From Betaproteobacteria bacterium (GTDB taxonomy: Bacteria > Pseudomonadota > Gammaproteobacteria > Burkholderiales > Usitatibacteraceae), in contig JADKJU010000001.1 in the NCBI GenBank assembly GCA_016720855.1, forward strand, positions 675,501 to 739,500: a stretch of 64,000 bases of DNA, given 5' to 3'. The position numbers and the translations under genes are program-made. Every line of letters starts with the position of its first letter. Within the stretch, counting starts at the first letter, position 1. The notes beneath the pieces are model-generated. The model was given only the letters and a program-made list of their open reading frames with translations. It was not told the DNA's origin and ran no database searches. Shown here piece by piece: positions 46,262 through 53,996 of the stretch.

Positions 46262-47438
46262 TGACCTGCATGGGGATTTCCGGGCCATTCATAACTTGGA
46301 AATGGCCCCCGCGGTTGTGGAATCGTAGCGTAGCTTGAATTCAACGGGCGTGAGGTAGTCGTGACTCGAATGCGGACGCACATGGTTGAAGTGTCGGCGC
46401 CACTGCTCGATCAACGCGGGCCTCCGCGGCTTCGGGAACCACTCGAGGGCTCAGGCACTCGTCCCGGAATTTCCCGTTGAACCTCCGGTGCCGTTTGCCA
46501 AGGCTTTCCGGGATCAATGTGGGCCGTATGGATGCCGGAGCGCGTCAGCCACTCGAGAATGGCGCGGCTGACGAATTCGGGGCCGTTGTCGGAACGCAAG
46601 GCCGTCGGCGCTCCGTGCAGACTCACCAGGCGCGAGAGCACCTCGATCCTCGATTCGAGCGGATGCTCCCGGCTACGTCGATCGCGAGGCATTCCGGGTA
46701 AATTCATCGACTACCGTCAGGCACTTGATCTGCTGGCCGTTGGCGCAGGCGTCGAACACGAAGTCATAGGCCCAGACATGGTTCGGGGCTTGGGGCGGCA
46801 AGGGACGCGGGCGGCTCGTCGCAATGCGGCGTCGGCCGGCGCCGCGGCATTGCAGTCCTGCCGACTTCCAGAGGCGATGGCCGTTCTGGCCCCATCCCGG
46901 CCCTCGCGTCCCAGAAAGATCCGGATGCGCCGATAGCCATAGCGCGGATACTGCGCCGAGCCTGCGCATGGCCGAAATCGCCGGCACGTCTCTTTCGGCT
47001 CGAATCGACTGGTATCCCATCATCGATCGCGCCCGCCAATCAGCCCGCACGCACGTCTGGTCAGTGGCCGCGCTGCACGGCCAACACCTGCTCACGACGC
47101 GCCTGCGGCACCACTTTCGCCGGTTGATTTCCTTCAGGGTATCGATCGCCATTTCCCGCTCGGCGAGCATGCGTTTCAACTTGGCGTTCTCGGCCTCCAG
47201 GGCGCGCAGCCGTTTGACGTCCGCAGGCTGGAGCTGTCGAAACGCTTGCGCCAGCGTACAACGTCTGGTCGCTGACCTTGTACTTGCGCGATACGTCGGC
47301 AATCGTAGTCCGGTCGGCCTCGCGCAACATCGCGACCATCTGTTCTTCTGTAAATCGGCTTTTCTTCATGGGCTCCTCTTGGCAGAGCAGGAGCCATTCT
47401 CTCAAGTTATGATCGGTCCGAAAAACCCAGGCAGGTCA
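46262..47438 (-). mobile_element. IS3-family insertion sequence inside cas4
   Basis: The element is 1177 bp long. Its ends are imperfect inverted repeats beginning TGACCTGC, with further matches over about 38 bases (TGGG, TTTC, TCATAACTTG). It is flanked by a 4-bp GTAC duplication. Length, ends and transposase type fit the IS3 family, and a 4-bp duplication is as in the IS407 group. The transposase runs on the minus strand, in the same direction as cas4. The internal genes are broken by several frameshifts, so it is probably no longer able to move itself. Confidence 0.93.
46300..47369 (-). pseudogene. IS3-family transposase (orfA and orfB), multiply frameshifted
   Basis: OrfA starts MKKSRFTEEQMVAMLREAD, a helix-turn-helix protein, and its leucine-zipper-like end (KRLRALEAENAKLKRMLAER) appears in another frame after 47260. 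OrfB pieces follow: NHVWAYDFVFDACANGQQIK with the first catalytic Asp, then LRSDNGPEFVSRAILEWL with the second, and a C-terminal FRDECL. Each piece is in a different frame. At least five small indels would be needed to rejoin them, while the flanking cas genes are clean. Confidence 0.85.
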
Positions 47439-47698
47439 GTACCATCCGGATGAAACTCCACGAGGTCGGCCTTGCCGATGAGATTGAGCCGATCGCTCCA
47501 CAACGGCAGCGCCCGCTCCGCCTTGACGCCGGCTTTCATCTCATAGCCCGGCGTATCGACCAAGTGATGTACCGCCTTGCCGCGCAAGGTATGAACGTTT
47601 TCCTCGAACGCCTGTTCCAGATGGATCAGCCCGCACTGGCGCGGGCAATAGGCCCAGTGCTGCAGGGCAGATAGCGGAATGGGGTCTGTTTCGGTCAC
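47439..47698 (-). pseudogene. cas4: cas4, 5' part (N-terminal half)
   Basis: This part encodes the first 86 residues: IPLSALQHWAYCPRQCGLIH with the N-terminal cluster cysteines, and LNLIGKADLVEFHPDGT with the GxxD nuclease motif. The start is GTG. The frame then enters the IS element and stops at 47402, adding 12 foreign residues. In type I-C systems Cas4 trims prespacers so that new spacers have a proper PAM; interference does not need it. Confidence 0.92.
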
Positions 47699-47748
47699 GG
47701 CGTTACTGCTAACATCACTTCAACGTCTGTGATTTCCTGGAGGATTCC

Positions 47749-48000
47749 GTGAGCGCAATGCTGGAAGAACTCGAAGCCGAGGCCCTCAAGTTGTCGCCAG
47801 GGGAACGAAGCGAGTTGATTCATCGCCTTGTCGCCAGCCTGGATGGCGAGCCTGTCGATTCACCGGGCGAAGTTGCCAAGGCCTGGGACGAAGAGATCGC
47901 CCGCCGGGTTGCCGACATGGAGGCGGGGCGGACGAAGTGGATTCCCGCCGAGGAAGTCTTCAGGGAAGTCGACGCGATCATCGCCCAGCACGGCAAGTGA
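47749..48000 (+). CDS. Addiction-module antitoxin (TIGR02574-like)
   Basis: This 83-residue protein starts with GTG after CTGGAGGATTCC, a strong ribosome binding site. LEAEALKLSPGERSELIHRL and the C-terminal WIPAEEVFREVDAII are typical of the small antitoxins paired with RelE/ParE toxins. Its stop overlaps the toxin start (GTGA). It is on the plus strand, antisense to the direction of the cas operon, in the gap between cas7 and cas4. Confidence 0.88.
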   Translation: MSAMLEELEAEALKLSPGERSELIHRLVASLDGEPVDSPGEVAKAWDEEIARRVADMEAGRTKWIPAEEVFREVDAIIAQHGK

Positions 48001-48281
48001 AGATCGCGTTCGACCCGGCGGCCCGCATTGAATTCGCGGAAGCCGCGCACTGGTATGCGGCCGAAGCGGGTCGGTTTCTTGCCACTGACTTCAGAAACGA
48101 AGTGCATCGGACATTGGCTCTGCTTTGCGACCATCCCCTGATGGGTACGCCGGCCGGGAGCAATACACGACGCATGGTCGTTCATCGATACCCGTACGTC
48201 GTCGTATATCGAATCGACCCGGATGTATTACGAATTCTGGCCATAGCGCACCAAAGCCGTAGACCGGAGTATTGGGCGTAG
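47997..48281 (+). CDS. RelE/ParE-family toxin
   Basis: The 94-residue product has IAFDPAARIEFAEAAHWYAA, the C-terminal RRMVVHRYPYVVVYRIDP and HQSRRPEYW, the standard ParE/RelE fold and ending. The target (gyrase or ribosome-bound mRNA) cannot be told from sequence. The GTG start is coupled to the antitoxin stop. The gene ends 15 bases from the convergent cas7 stop. Such toxin-antitoxin pairs stabilise DNA segments and sometimes guard CRISPR loci. Confidence 0.88.
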   Translation: MKIAFDPAARIEFAEAAHWYAAEAGRFLATDFRNEVHRTLALLCDHPLMGTPAGSNTRRMVVHRYPYVVVYRIDPDVLRILAIAHQSRRPEYWA

Positions 48282-48296
48282 CGGCGTTAGAACGGT

Positions 48297-49178
48297 TCAC
48301 GCCTTCTTGATCAGACTGACGCCAACCGGCATCGCGGTCTCGTCCACAGTAACGTTGTAATCCGCAAAGCTGCGCGCCGCTGCGACGCCCTCCTTCAAGC
48401 GCGCCTGCACACGATCGAACAGGCTGTGTGCTGGCGCGTTTCCCAGCTCGGATTCGTGTTTGAACACGTACACACCTCGCGTGGTCATTTCGCCGCGTGC
48501 CGCGGAGCGGTCGTGTTCGAACATTTGGCCAAGCGCGTCCCAGAGCAACGCAAGATCGACTTCGTCGAAACCGGTCTGCTTGGCGAGAAAGGCGGATACG
48601 AAACCATGCGCCATATAAAGACCGTAAGGGACGGTATGCTTGCGTCCCATGGTGCGGTTGTCGCCCTCCTGCTTTTCGGCTTCGGCTTCAGTGGCCACGG
48701 CCATTCGCGTGATGGAGTGCTCCTGCGCAATAACCGGATCGAGCGAACGCGCGAAGGTTAGTTGCACAGGACCGCGCACTTGACCGCAGTTGATTCCAGT
48801 GGACATTACTGCGCCGAAGGTGCGTACATCGAAGAAGTTGCGACACATCCACTTGCGCGCATCGTCCACCGCATCCCCGCCCTTGCGCTTCTTGTCGCTA
48901 CCAGCCAGCAAGTCTTCACGGCCGATGCCCAAGTAGGCCCGCTTATGCTGATTGTTCAGGATGGCCTTTTCTTTCACGTAAATTTCGAAGGGCGGCTGTT
49001 CTCCTTTGACCAGCGCGACAAAATTGCGCACCTTGCGCTTCAGCGCCACGTCAGTAACCAGGCCATGTCCGGTTTCCGCGTCCAGACGCGGGAGATTGCC
49101 GGCATCCGGATCACCATTGGGATTGCCGTCTTTCACATCGAACAGCAACACGAAGTCATAGCGGTTTGAAAGGCTCAT
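48297..49178 (-). CDS. cas7: Type I-C Cascade subunit Cas7 (Csd2)
   Basis: Cas7 forms the backbone that coats the crRNA in the type I-C complex. The 293-residue product starts LSNRYDFVLLFDVKDGNPNG with the RRM-fold strand, has MSTGINCGQVRGPVQL and KHTVPYGLYMAHGFVSA, and normal Csd2 length. It overlaps cas8c by four bases (ATGA). It is the last gene of the effector half of the operon before the toxin-antitoxin pair. Confidence 0.96.
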   Translation of the reverse strand: MSLSNRYDFVLLFDVKDGNPNGDPDAGNLPRLDAETGHGLVTDVALKRKVRNFVALVKGEQPPFEIYVKEKAILNNQHKRAYLGIGREDLLAGSDKKRKGGDAVDDARKWMCRNFFDVRTFGAVMSTGINCGQVRGPVQLTFARSLDPVIAQEHSITRMAVATEAEAEKQEGDNRTMGRKHTVPYGLYMAHGFVSAFLAKQTGFDEVDLALLWDALGQMFEHDRSAARGEMTTRGVYVFKHESELGNAPAHSLFDRVQARLKEGVAAARSFADYNVTVDETAMPVGVSLIKKA

Positions 49179-49567
49179 TCGGATTTACCCTCGGCGATGT
49201 TGGTGTTGTCGACTCTTGTAAAGAAGGCTTGGCGTTGGTGGTAATAGCCCAGCGCGAAGCGGCCCTGATCCGGCAACGCGAGCTGGCGTGGAAACTCGGC
49301 GAGGTTTTCCATGATCTCCCCGATGGTTCTTTCCATCTGCACCGCGCGCCCCTTGCCAAGCTTGCCCAGATGATGATTCTTGAGCCTTAGCAAAGTCGTG
49401 AAGACAACGACAGGCGTGCTGGAGGCAGCGCCATAGTAACGATCACGAATGGTCGCGTTCAGGCCAGGGCTCGCCTCCTCCTGGATCTTCTCCAAGGTCG
49501 CGAACAACCGCCCAAGCCTGTAGGCCGGGTTGGGGTTGGAAATGTCGAGCATGGGCAGGAACTCCAT
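49175..49567 (-). CDS. cas11c: Possible internal Cas11c (small subunit)
   Basis: In other type I-C systems a separate small subunit is translated from within cas8c. Here an in-frame ATG at 49567 (MEFLPMLDISNPNPAYRLG) would give a 130-residue helical protein, close to the known Cas11c size. The upstream bases (AAAAGACAGAA) are purine rich but not a strong ribosome binding site. The assignment rests on family knowledge and position only. Confidence 0.4.
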   Translation of the reverse strand: MEFLPMLDISNPNPAYRLGRLFATLEKIQEEASPGLNATIRDRYYGAASSTPVVVFTTLLRLKNHHLGKLGKGRAVQMERTIGEIMENLAEFPRQLALPDQGRFALGYYHQRQAFFTRVDNTNIAEGKSE

Positions 49568-50968
49568 TTCTGTCTTTTGGCGACGGTTGAGGCGGTTGAG
49601 ATAAGCTTTGAGGATCGCGGCGCGCGCATAGGTTGGCTTCTGCTCTGCACGACAGCGTTGCACGGCCAGATTGAGCAGTGGCACGGGATACGGCAGGGCT
49701 TCGAGGATGGCGCGCATGACCTCTCCGCCAAGATTGGGCGGGATGTTGTCGGCCTTGTTCAAGACTGCAAGGCTCGTGAGCAACCGAAACAAGGACAGGT
49801 GCTCAGGTTCGTGGGGCGCATGAACGATGCGAATATCTTCGAAGTGCAGCTGGATGCGGCTGGCCAGTTCAATCGCCGTAACGGTTTCCCAGAAGCGGAT
49901 GGCGATGCGCGCTGCATTGGGAGCCAGCCCAAGGACGTGAAAACGGGTGCTGGCATCGCCTACAGCGAACTTGCCAGATTGAACGGACGAATACAGTGCC
50001 CGCACCGCGTCAGCGCCCTGTTCCGGCCCGTCTTTGGACGGCTCACCGAACAGATCAGGCAGCGCTGCTTCAAGGGAATGTGCCTCTTCTGCCCAGAACA
50101 CCGTGGACGTATCGCCGACCTGGATGCGCTGGCGGGAATCGCGCGCCAGCAAGTGATTGAGCGCAGTGGTGTAGGCGAATACAGCCAGTTTCCCCATGGG
50201 CGCGTTGGTGCCCTGCGTCTTGCCGTAGGAATTGAAAGCATCCAGGTTGAACGAAACAATGTTTGCGCCAGAGGTTTGGGCGCCCCACACACCCTTGATT
50301 GCAGGGTGCAGGCGCTCGATAGCGACTCGTTCTCCGCTTGCAAGACACATCGCGGTGTGGCTCGGGTCTTCCCCCTCCTCACCGATCTCCGATGCGGGGC
50401 GATACGCGGCCTTCACAGCGGGACGCTGGCAAACCAGATCGAGGTCCCGGTGCAAGCGAAAGCTCACCAACGGATTGCTCGCAACGATATCCCGCCAGGC
50501 AGGCAGCGCTTCCAGCCGAGTGAGATCGAGACCATTCAGGAAGGAGCGCACGGCGCGCACGCCCTTGTCCGCCAATACCTCGGAAGAAAGCGCATCGATC
50601 TGATGCTTGAATTCGGCGTGCATCTCTGCAACGCGTTCCCGATATTCGCCTTCCTTCATCTCCTTGCGTTTGACCTCCAGCTTCTTCGCGTCGGGAACGC
50701 CCAATACATACTCGGCGTTGTCCCACAAGAGGTTCGCAGCCACTCCGGACGTCTTCTTCGTCCCCTGTGGCACCTGAAAGCGCTGGCCGACTTTCCTCTT
50801 GCCCTCGCCGCTGCGGGTATCGATGAGGTTGACCAGTGCCCCTTCCACGTCGATTTCCAGGACGAAGGGGATTTCCTTGTCTTCCAACCCGAAAGCCGCC
50901 AGATGGTTGGCTGCGTCAGGGTCGGCTTGTCTGCGACGGTAGAAATCGCAGAGCGCTTGCAGGATCAT
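49175..50968 (-). CDS. cas8c: Type I-C Cascade large subunit Cas8c (Csd1)
   Basis: Cas8c recognises the PAM and starts strand separation. The 597-residue product starts ILQALCDFYRRRQADPDA and has NAPMGKLAVFAYTTALNHLLAR and FWAEEAHSLEAALPDLF, all Csd1-type. In characterised type I-C systems the 3' part of this gene also encodes the small subunit Cas11c from an internal start. It overlaps cas5c and cas7 by four bases each. Confidence 0.95.
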   Translation of the reverse strand: MILQALCDFYRRRQADPDAANHLAAFGLEDKEIPFVLEIDVEGALVNLIDTRSGEGKRKVGQRFQVPQGTKKTSGVAANLLWDNAEYVLGVPDAKKLEVKRKEMKEGEYRERVAEMHAEFKHQIDALSSEVLADKGVRAVRSFLNGLDLTRLEALPAWRDIVASNPLVSFRLHRDLDLVCQRPAVKAAYRPASEIGEEGEDPSHTAMCLASGERVAIERLHPAIKGVWGAQTSGANIVSFNLDAFNSYGKTQGTNAPMGKLAVFAYTTALNHLLARDSRQRIQVGDTSTVFWAEEAHSLEAALPDLFGEPSKDGPEQGADAVRALYSSVQSGKFAVGDASTRFHVLGLAPNAARIAIRFWETVTAIELASRIQLHFEDIRIVHAPHEPEHLSLFRLLTSLAVLNKADNIPPNLGGEVMRAILEALPYPVPLLNLAVQRCRAEQKPTYARAAILKAYLNRLNRRQKTEMEFLPMLDISNPNPAYRLGRLFATLEKIQEEASPGLNATIRDRYYGAASSTPVVVFTTLLRLKNHHLGKLGKGRAVQMERTIGEIMENLAEFPRQLALPDQGRFALGYYHQRQAFFTRVDNTNIAEGKSE

Positions 50969-51627
50969 CCTCGCACCTCCCCACTATCCCACGCCGGCAC
51001 ATCGACCACGCCGCCTCTCATCGCTGCCCGGAAAAAACGGGGCTGCGGATCGGAGGGATTGGTGAAGTCCAGGTCATGAAGCATGAAGCCCAGGTCACGG
51101 GTTTCATCGATTGGCGTTGGTTCGGTGCTGACGTCGCTGATCTGCCGGAAAGCGGCGGCAAATTCGCGGCATCCCAAATAGGGTTGATTTACACATTGCC
51201 CTCTACCGGCGCGGCGCTCGAACATTTCCTGGTATTTCACAGCCGTGGCTTCCGGATCGAGCTCGCGCTTGAATTCCAGGTCGGCATGAACGCGATAGGC
51301 AACGTCGCGGAGGAACAGCCCGGCGCGCTGCTGGCGCTCGTCCTCGATGTAGAGGGCAAGGTCGCCGCCGCCTCTCATCGCGATTTCCACGTTACGCGTA
51401 GAAACCACCGCGGAAACCTCGTTGCGCCGCAAGTTGATCCAGCGAATCGGCTTCAGGACTTCAATTCTGCGGATATGCCAGCGCACCGCGGGCTTCCACA
51501 GGATGGCCTCGAAACAAGCTCGGGCGGCGGAAGGCGTCATTACGTCGTAACTTACCCGCTCGACTTTCATTTCCGGACGGGTAAAGCAGGCGTAAGGACC
51601 GGCGAGTTCGAGACAGAAGGTCTTCAT
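50965..51627 (-). CDS. cas5c: Type I-C crRNA endonuclease Cas5c (Cas5d)
   Basis: In type I-C, Cas5 replaces Cas6: it cuts the pre-crRNA at the repeat hairpin and holds the 5' handle. The 220-residue product starts FCLELAGPYACFTRPEMKVE, has ERVSYDVMTPSAARACFEAI, and QPYLGCREFAAAFR, all typical of Cas5d. It lies nine bases after cas3 and overlaps cas8c. Confidence 0.96.
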   Translation of the reverse strand: MKTFCLELAGPYACFTRPEMKVERVSYDVMTPSAARACFEAILWKPAVRWHIRRIEVLKPIRWINLRRNEVSAVVSTRNVEIAMRGGGDLALYIEDERQQRAGLFLRDVAYRVHADLEFKRELDPEATAVKYQEMFERRAGRGQCVNQPYLGCREFAAAFRQISDVSTEPTPIDETRDLGFMLHDLDFTNPSDPQPRFFRAAMRGGVVDVPAWDSGEVRG

Positions 51628-51636
51628 CGTTTCCTC

Positions 51637-53886
51637 TCAAACTATCGCGCCGGTGGCCGCGGGCGGCAGACCATCTGGGTTGAGCCCGAGCGCGGGATGG
51701 TAGAGCCAGTCGCTTTCTTGCACATAAAGTCCGGGAATCAACTCCGCGATGTCGCCCTGTTCGAGCAGCTTCATCGCTTCCCGCATGTGAATATTGACGG
51801 TGTAACGCTGGAGCTTGCGCATAAGCCAACGCTCCGGGCCGCTCGCTCGCAAGGTGTTAAGCCACTTGTCCACTTCATCTTCAATCCCAGCTTCCCCGCG
51901 AAACCTGACGACGACCGGCACACTGTCCGCGTCACGGATGAGTCGGAACTTCTCGGCGGCAGTGCGGAAATTCACCGCCAAGGTCGTCCCATCGACCTTG
52001 AGCAGGTCGGCGATGCCGTGTTCGTCCAGAGAGCAGGAGTGGTAGAACTGTTCGAAATAGCGCGCGAACAAGGAGCGCTCGAGTGGATTTCCCGTGATGC
52101 CATGCAGCGTGCTGCGGCAAGCGTCCTCGCCCTTGCGCAGCAGTCCGGGCGGCGCAGGTTTGGGTGCGACGAACACTACTACCTCTCCGCGTTCCAGTTT
52201 CCCTTCCCGATTGCAGCGCCCGGCAGCTTGCGCGATCGAGTCCAGTCCCGCCACCGCCCGGTATACCACGGGAAAATCCACATCCACGCCGGCCTCGACA
52301 AGCTGAGTGCTGATCACGCGGGTAGGAACGCCGCCCTTCAGACGCGTCTTGATGTCGGCAATGACCCTTGAGCGATGCGCCCCGCACATCAGCGCGGATA
52401 GGTGCAACGTACCTGCCGGCATGCGCTGCCACAGCTCGCGCGCATCCTTCCGTCGGTTAACGATGGCAAGCACGGAATCCTGCCGACAGAGTTCGCGAGC
52501 CAAAGTACCCCATTCGGTCGGGCAATTCCAATCGTTGGGCAGCCGAACCTTGACTCGCTCCAGAGCGCGGTAGAGCGCATCCGGGTCCGAGGCGATTTCG
52601 CGTACGTCCTGCAGGCCACGCAGGTTTTGCCTGGCGTCGAAGTACTCACGCGTACTCAGGGCAGGCTGCGTTGCAGTGGAAATTATTACTGTCACACCGT
52701 AATGCCGGGAGAGCAGGTTGAGCACATCAAGCACAGGTTGCAGAAATTCGGGCGGCAGCAGCTGCGCCTCGTCAAGAACAACGACGCTATCGACGATATT
52801 GTGCAGCTTTCGGCAACGGGAGGTTCTCGTGGCGAACAGGGATTCGAAGAACTGCACGCTGGTCGTGACAACAATGGGCGCATCCCAGTTCTCGCACGCA
52901 AGACGAGATTGGCTGCTTTCCTTGTCGGGATCCGCTTCCGCGTTGCTGTGGTGCTCGATCACCGCGTCATCGAAGATGCCGCGGAATATGTCGGCAGTCT
53001 GCTCGATGATGCTTGTATAGGGAATCACGTAAATGACGCGCCGCTTTCCGTGGGCGTTGGCGTGCTCCAGGGCGAAGGCGAGGCTGGACAAGGTCTTGCC
53101 ACCACCTGTGGGCACGGTGAGCGAAAACAGCCCGGGGCTCTCGATCGCCTTGGCGCGGCATTGCGCAAGGATGTCGGCACGCAGCTCGTTGATCGGAGTG
53201 CGCTGAGCGCGAGCGGCGAACTCGGCCATGTGTTTGTTGAATTGCGTCAATAACGCGGGTATCACCGGCCATTCGCCTCGACTCGCTGCCTTGCCCGGGT
53301 TCATGTAGGCCTCGGTGTCGAGGAAATCGGCGTCCACCAAGCAGGAGAACAGCATACGTACCCAAAGAGCGAATCCTTCCTTGCCTCCTGGAAGCGCGCG
53401 AAGATCGGGCTCGAAAGTGCCGGGGCGAAGAATGTGGTCCGGAGGGTTGGCCGCCCGCGATTCGTCGAGTTCGTCGCGGCTGGCCGGCAGGGACAAACGT
53501 GCTTCCAGTCCCCCATGCCAGTCATCCAAACCGGCGTGGTGTCCTGCAATGACATAAGCCAATACGCGACCGGGTTCCTTGAATCGCTCGCAGGCCAGTA
53601 ACGCACCCGCCGTGGAATGGGGAGCCCTGCCCGCTTCGCCAGTGATGTGCGCATCTGCGTCGAATCCGCTGGCCCGCCGTATGTAGTGCTGGAAGCGCGT
53701 TCGGTACTTGCCCAGGTCGTGCCACAACCCGGCAAGGTGCGCCCAATCCGCCGCGCCAAATGACCGCGCATGATCGGCCGCCAAGGCGCCGACTCCAGTC
53801 AGGTGTTCGGCCAGATCGTGTGGCGGACGCCAGCCTCCACTCTCGTCGCGCGCGGCATGCGCGATGGGTTTCAGGCTATCGGTCAC
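51637..53886 (-). CDS. cas3: CRISPR-associated helicase/nuclease Cas3
   Basis: Cas3 unwinds and degrades DNA bound by Cascade. The 749-residue product has an N-terminal HD nuclease (HLTGVGALAADHA, LAGLWHDLGKYRTRF, HSTAGALL), then the helicase with Walker A VPTGGGKTLSSLAFALEHA, Walker B VVLDEAQLLPP, and motif VI IAQAAGRCNREG. The start is GTG with a weak ribosome binding site. It is the first gene of the cas operon. Confidence 0.95.
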   Translation of the reverse strand: MTDSLKPIAHAARDESGGWRPPHDLAEHLTGVGALAADHARSFGAADWAHLAGLWHDLGKYRTRFQHYIRRASGFDADAHITGEAGRAPHSTAGALLACERFKEPGRVLAYVIAGHHAGLDDWHGGLEARLSLPASRDELDESRAANPPDHILRPGTFEPDLRALPGGKEGFALWVRMLFSCLVDADFLDTEAYMNPGKAASRGEWPVIPALLTQFNKHMAEFAARAQRTPINELRADILAQCRAKAIESPGLFSLTVPTGGGKTLSSLAFALEHANAHGKRRVIYVIPYTSIIEQTADIFRGIFDDAVIEHHSNAEADPDKESSQSRLACENWDAPIVVTTSVQFFESLFATRTSRCRKLHNIVDSVVVLDEAQLLPPEFLQPVLDVLNLLSRHYGVTVIISTATQPALSTREYFDARQNLRGLQDVREIASDPDALYRALERVKVRLPNDWNCPTEWGTLARELCRQDSVLAIVNRRKDARELWQRMPAGTLHLSALMCGAHRSRVIADIKTRLKGGVPTRVISTQLVEAGVDVDFPVVYRAVAGLDSIAQAAGRCNREGKLERGEVVVFVAPKPAPPGLLRKGEDACRSTLHGITGNPLERSLFARYFEQFYHSCSLDEHGIADLLKVDGTTLAVNFRTAAEKFRLIRDADSVPVVVRFRGEAGIEDEVDKWLNTLRASGPERWLMRKLQRYTVNIHMREAMKLLEQGDIAELIPGLYVQESDWLYHPALGLNPDGLPPAATGAIV

Positions 53887-53938
53887 TGACTATCCCGATC
53901 TGCATTGACATTCATCAGGCTCATCGTACAGGCGCGAT

Positions 53939-53955
53939 GGCTCATCACGTGAGCC
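53939..53955. promoter_or_regulatory. Inverted repeat upstream of cas3
   Basis: GGCTCA and TGAGCC flank TCACG, forming a six-base inverted repeat in the 110-bp gap between cas3 and the hypX stop. It lies 53 bases upstream of the cas3 start and could be an operator of the cas operon or the terminator of the hyp operon. No T-run follows it. Confidence 0.4.
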
Positions 53956-53996
53956 ACGTCGATCGTTCATGACGGGACGCCGTCGAGTCCCCCTAT

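Noticed and set aside
47402..47438. Extra 12 codons at the end of the cas4 5' part
   Set aside because: They come from the IS right end and are not a natural Cas4 C-terminus.
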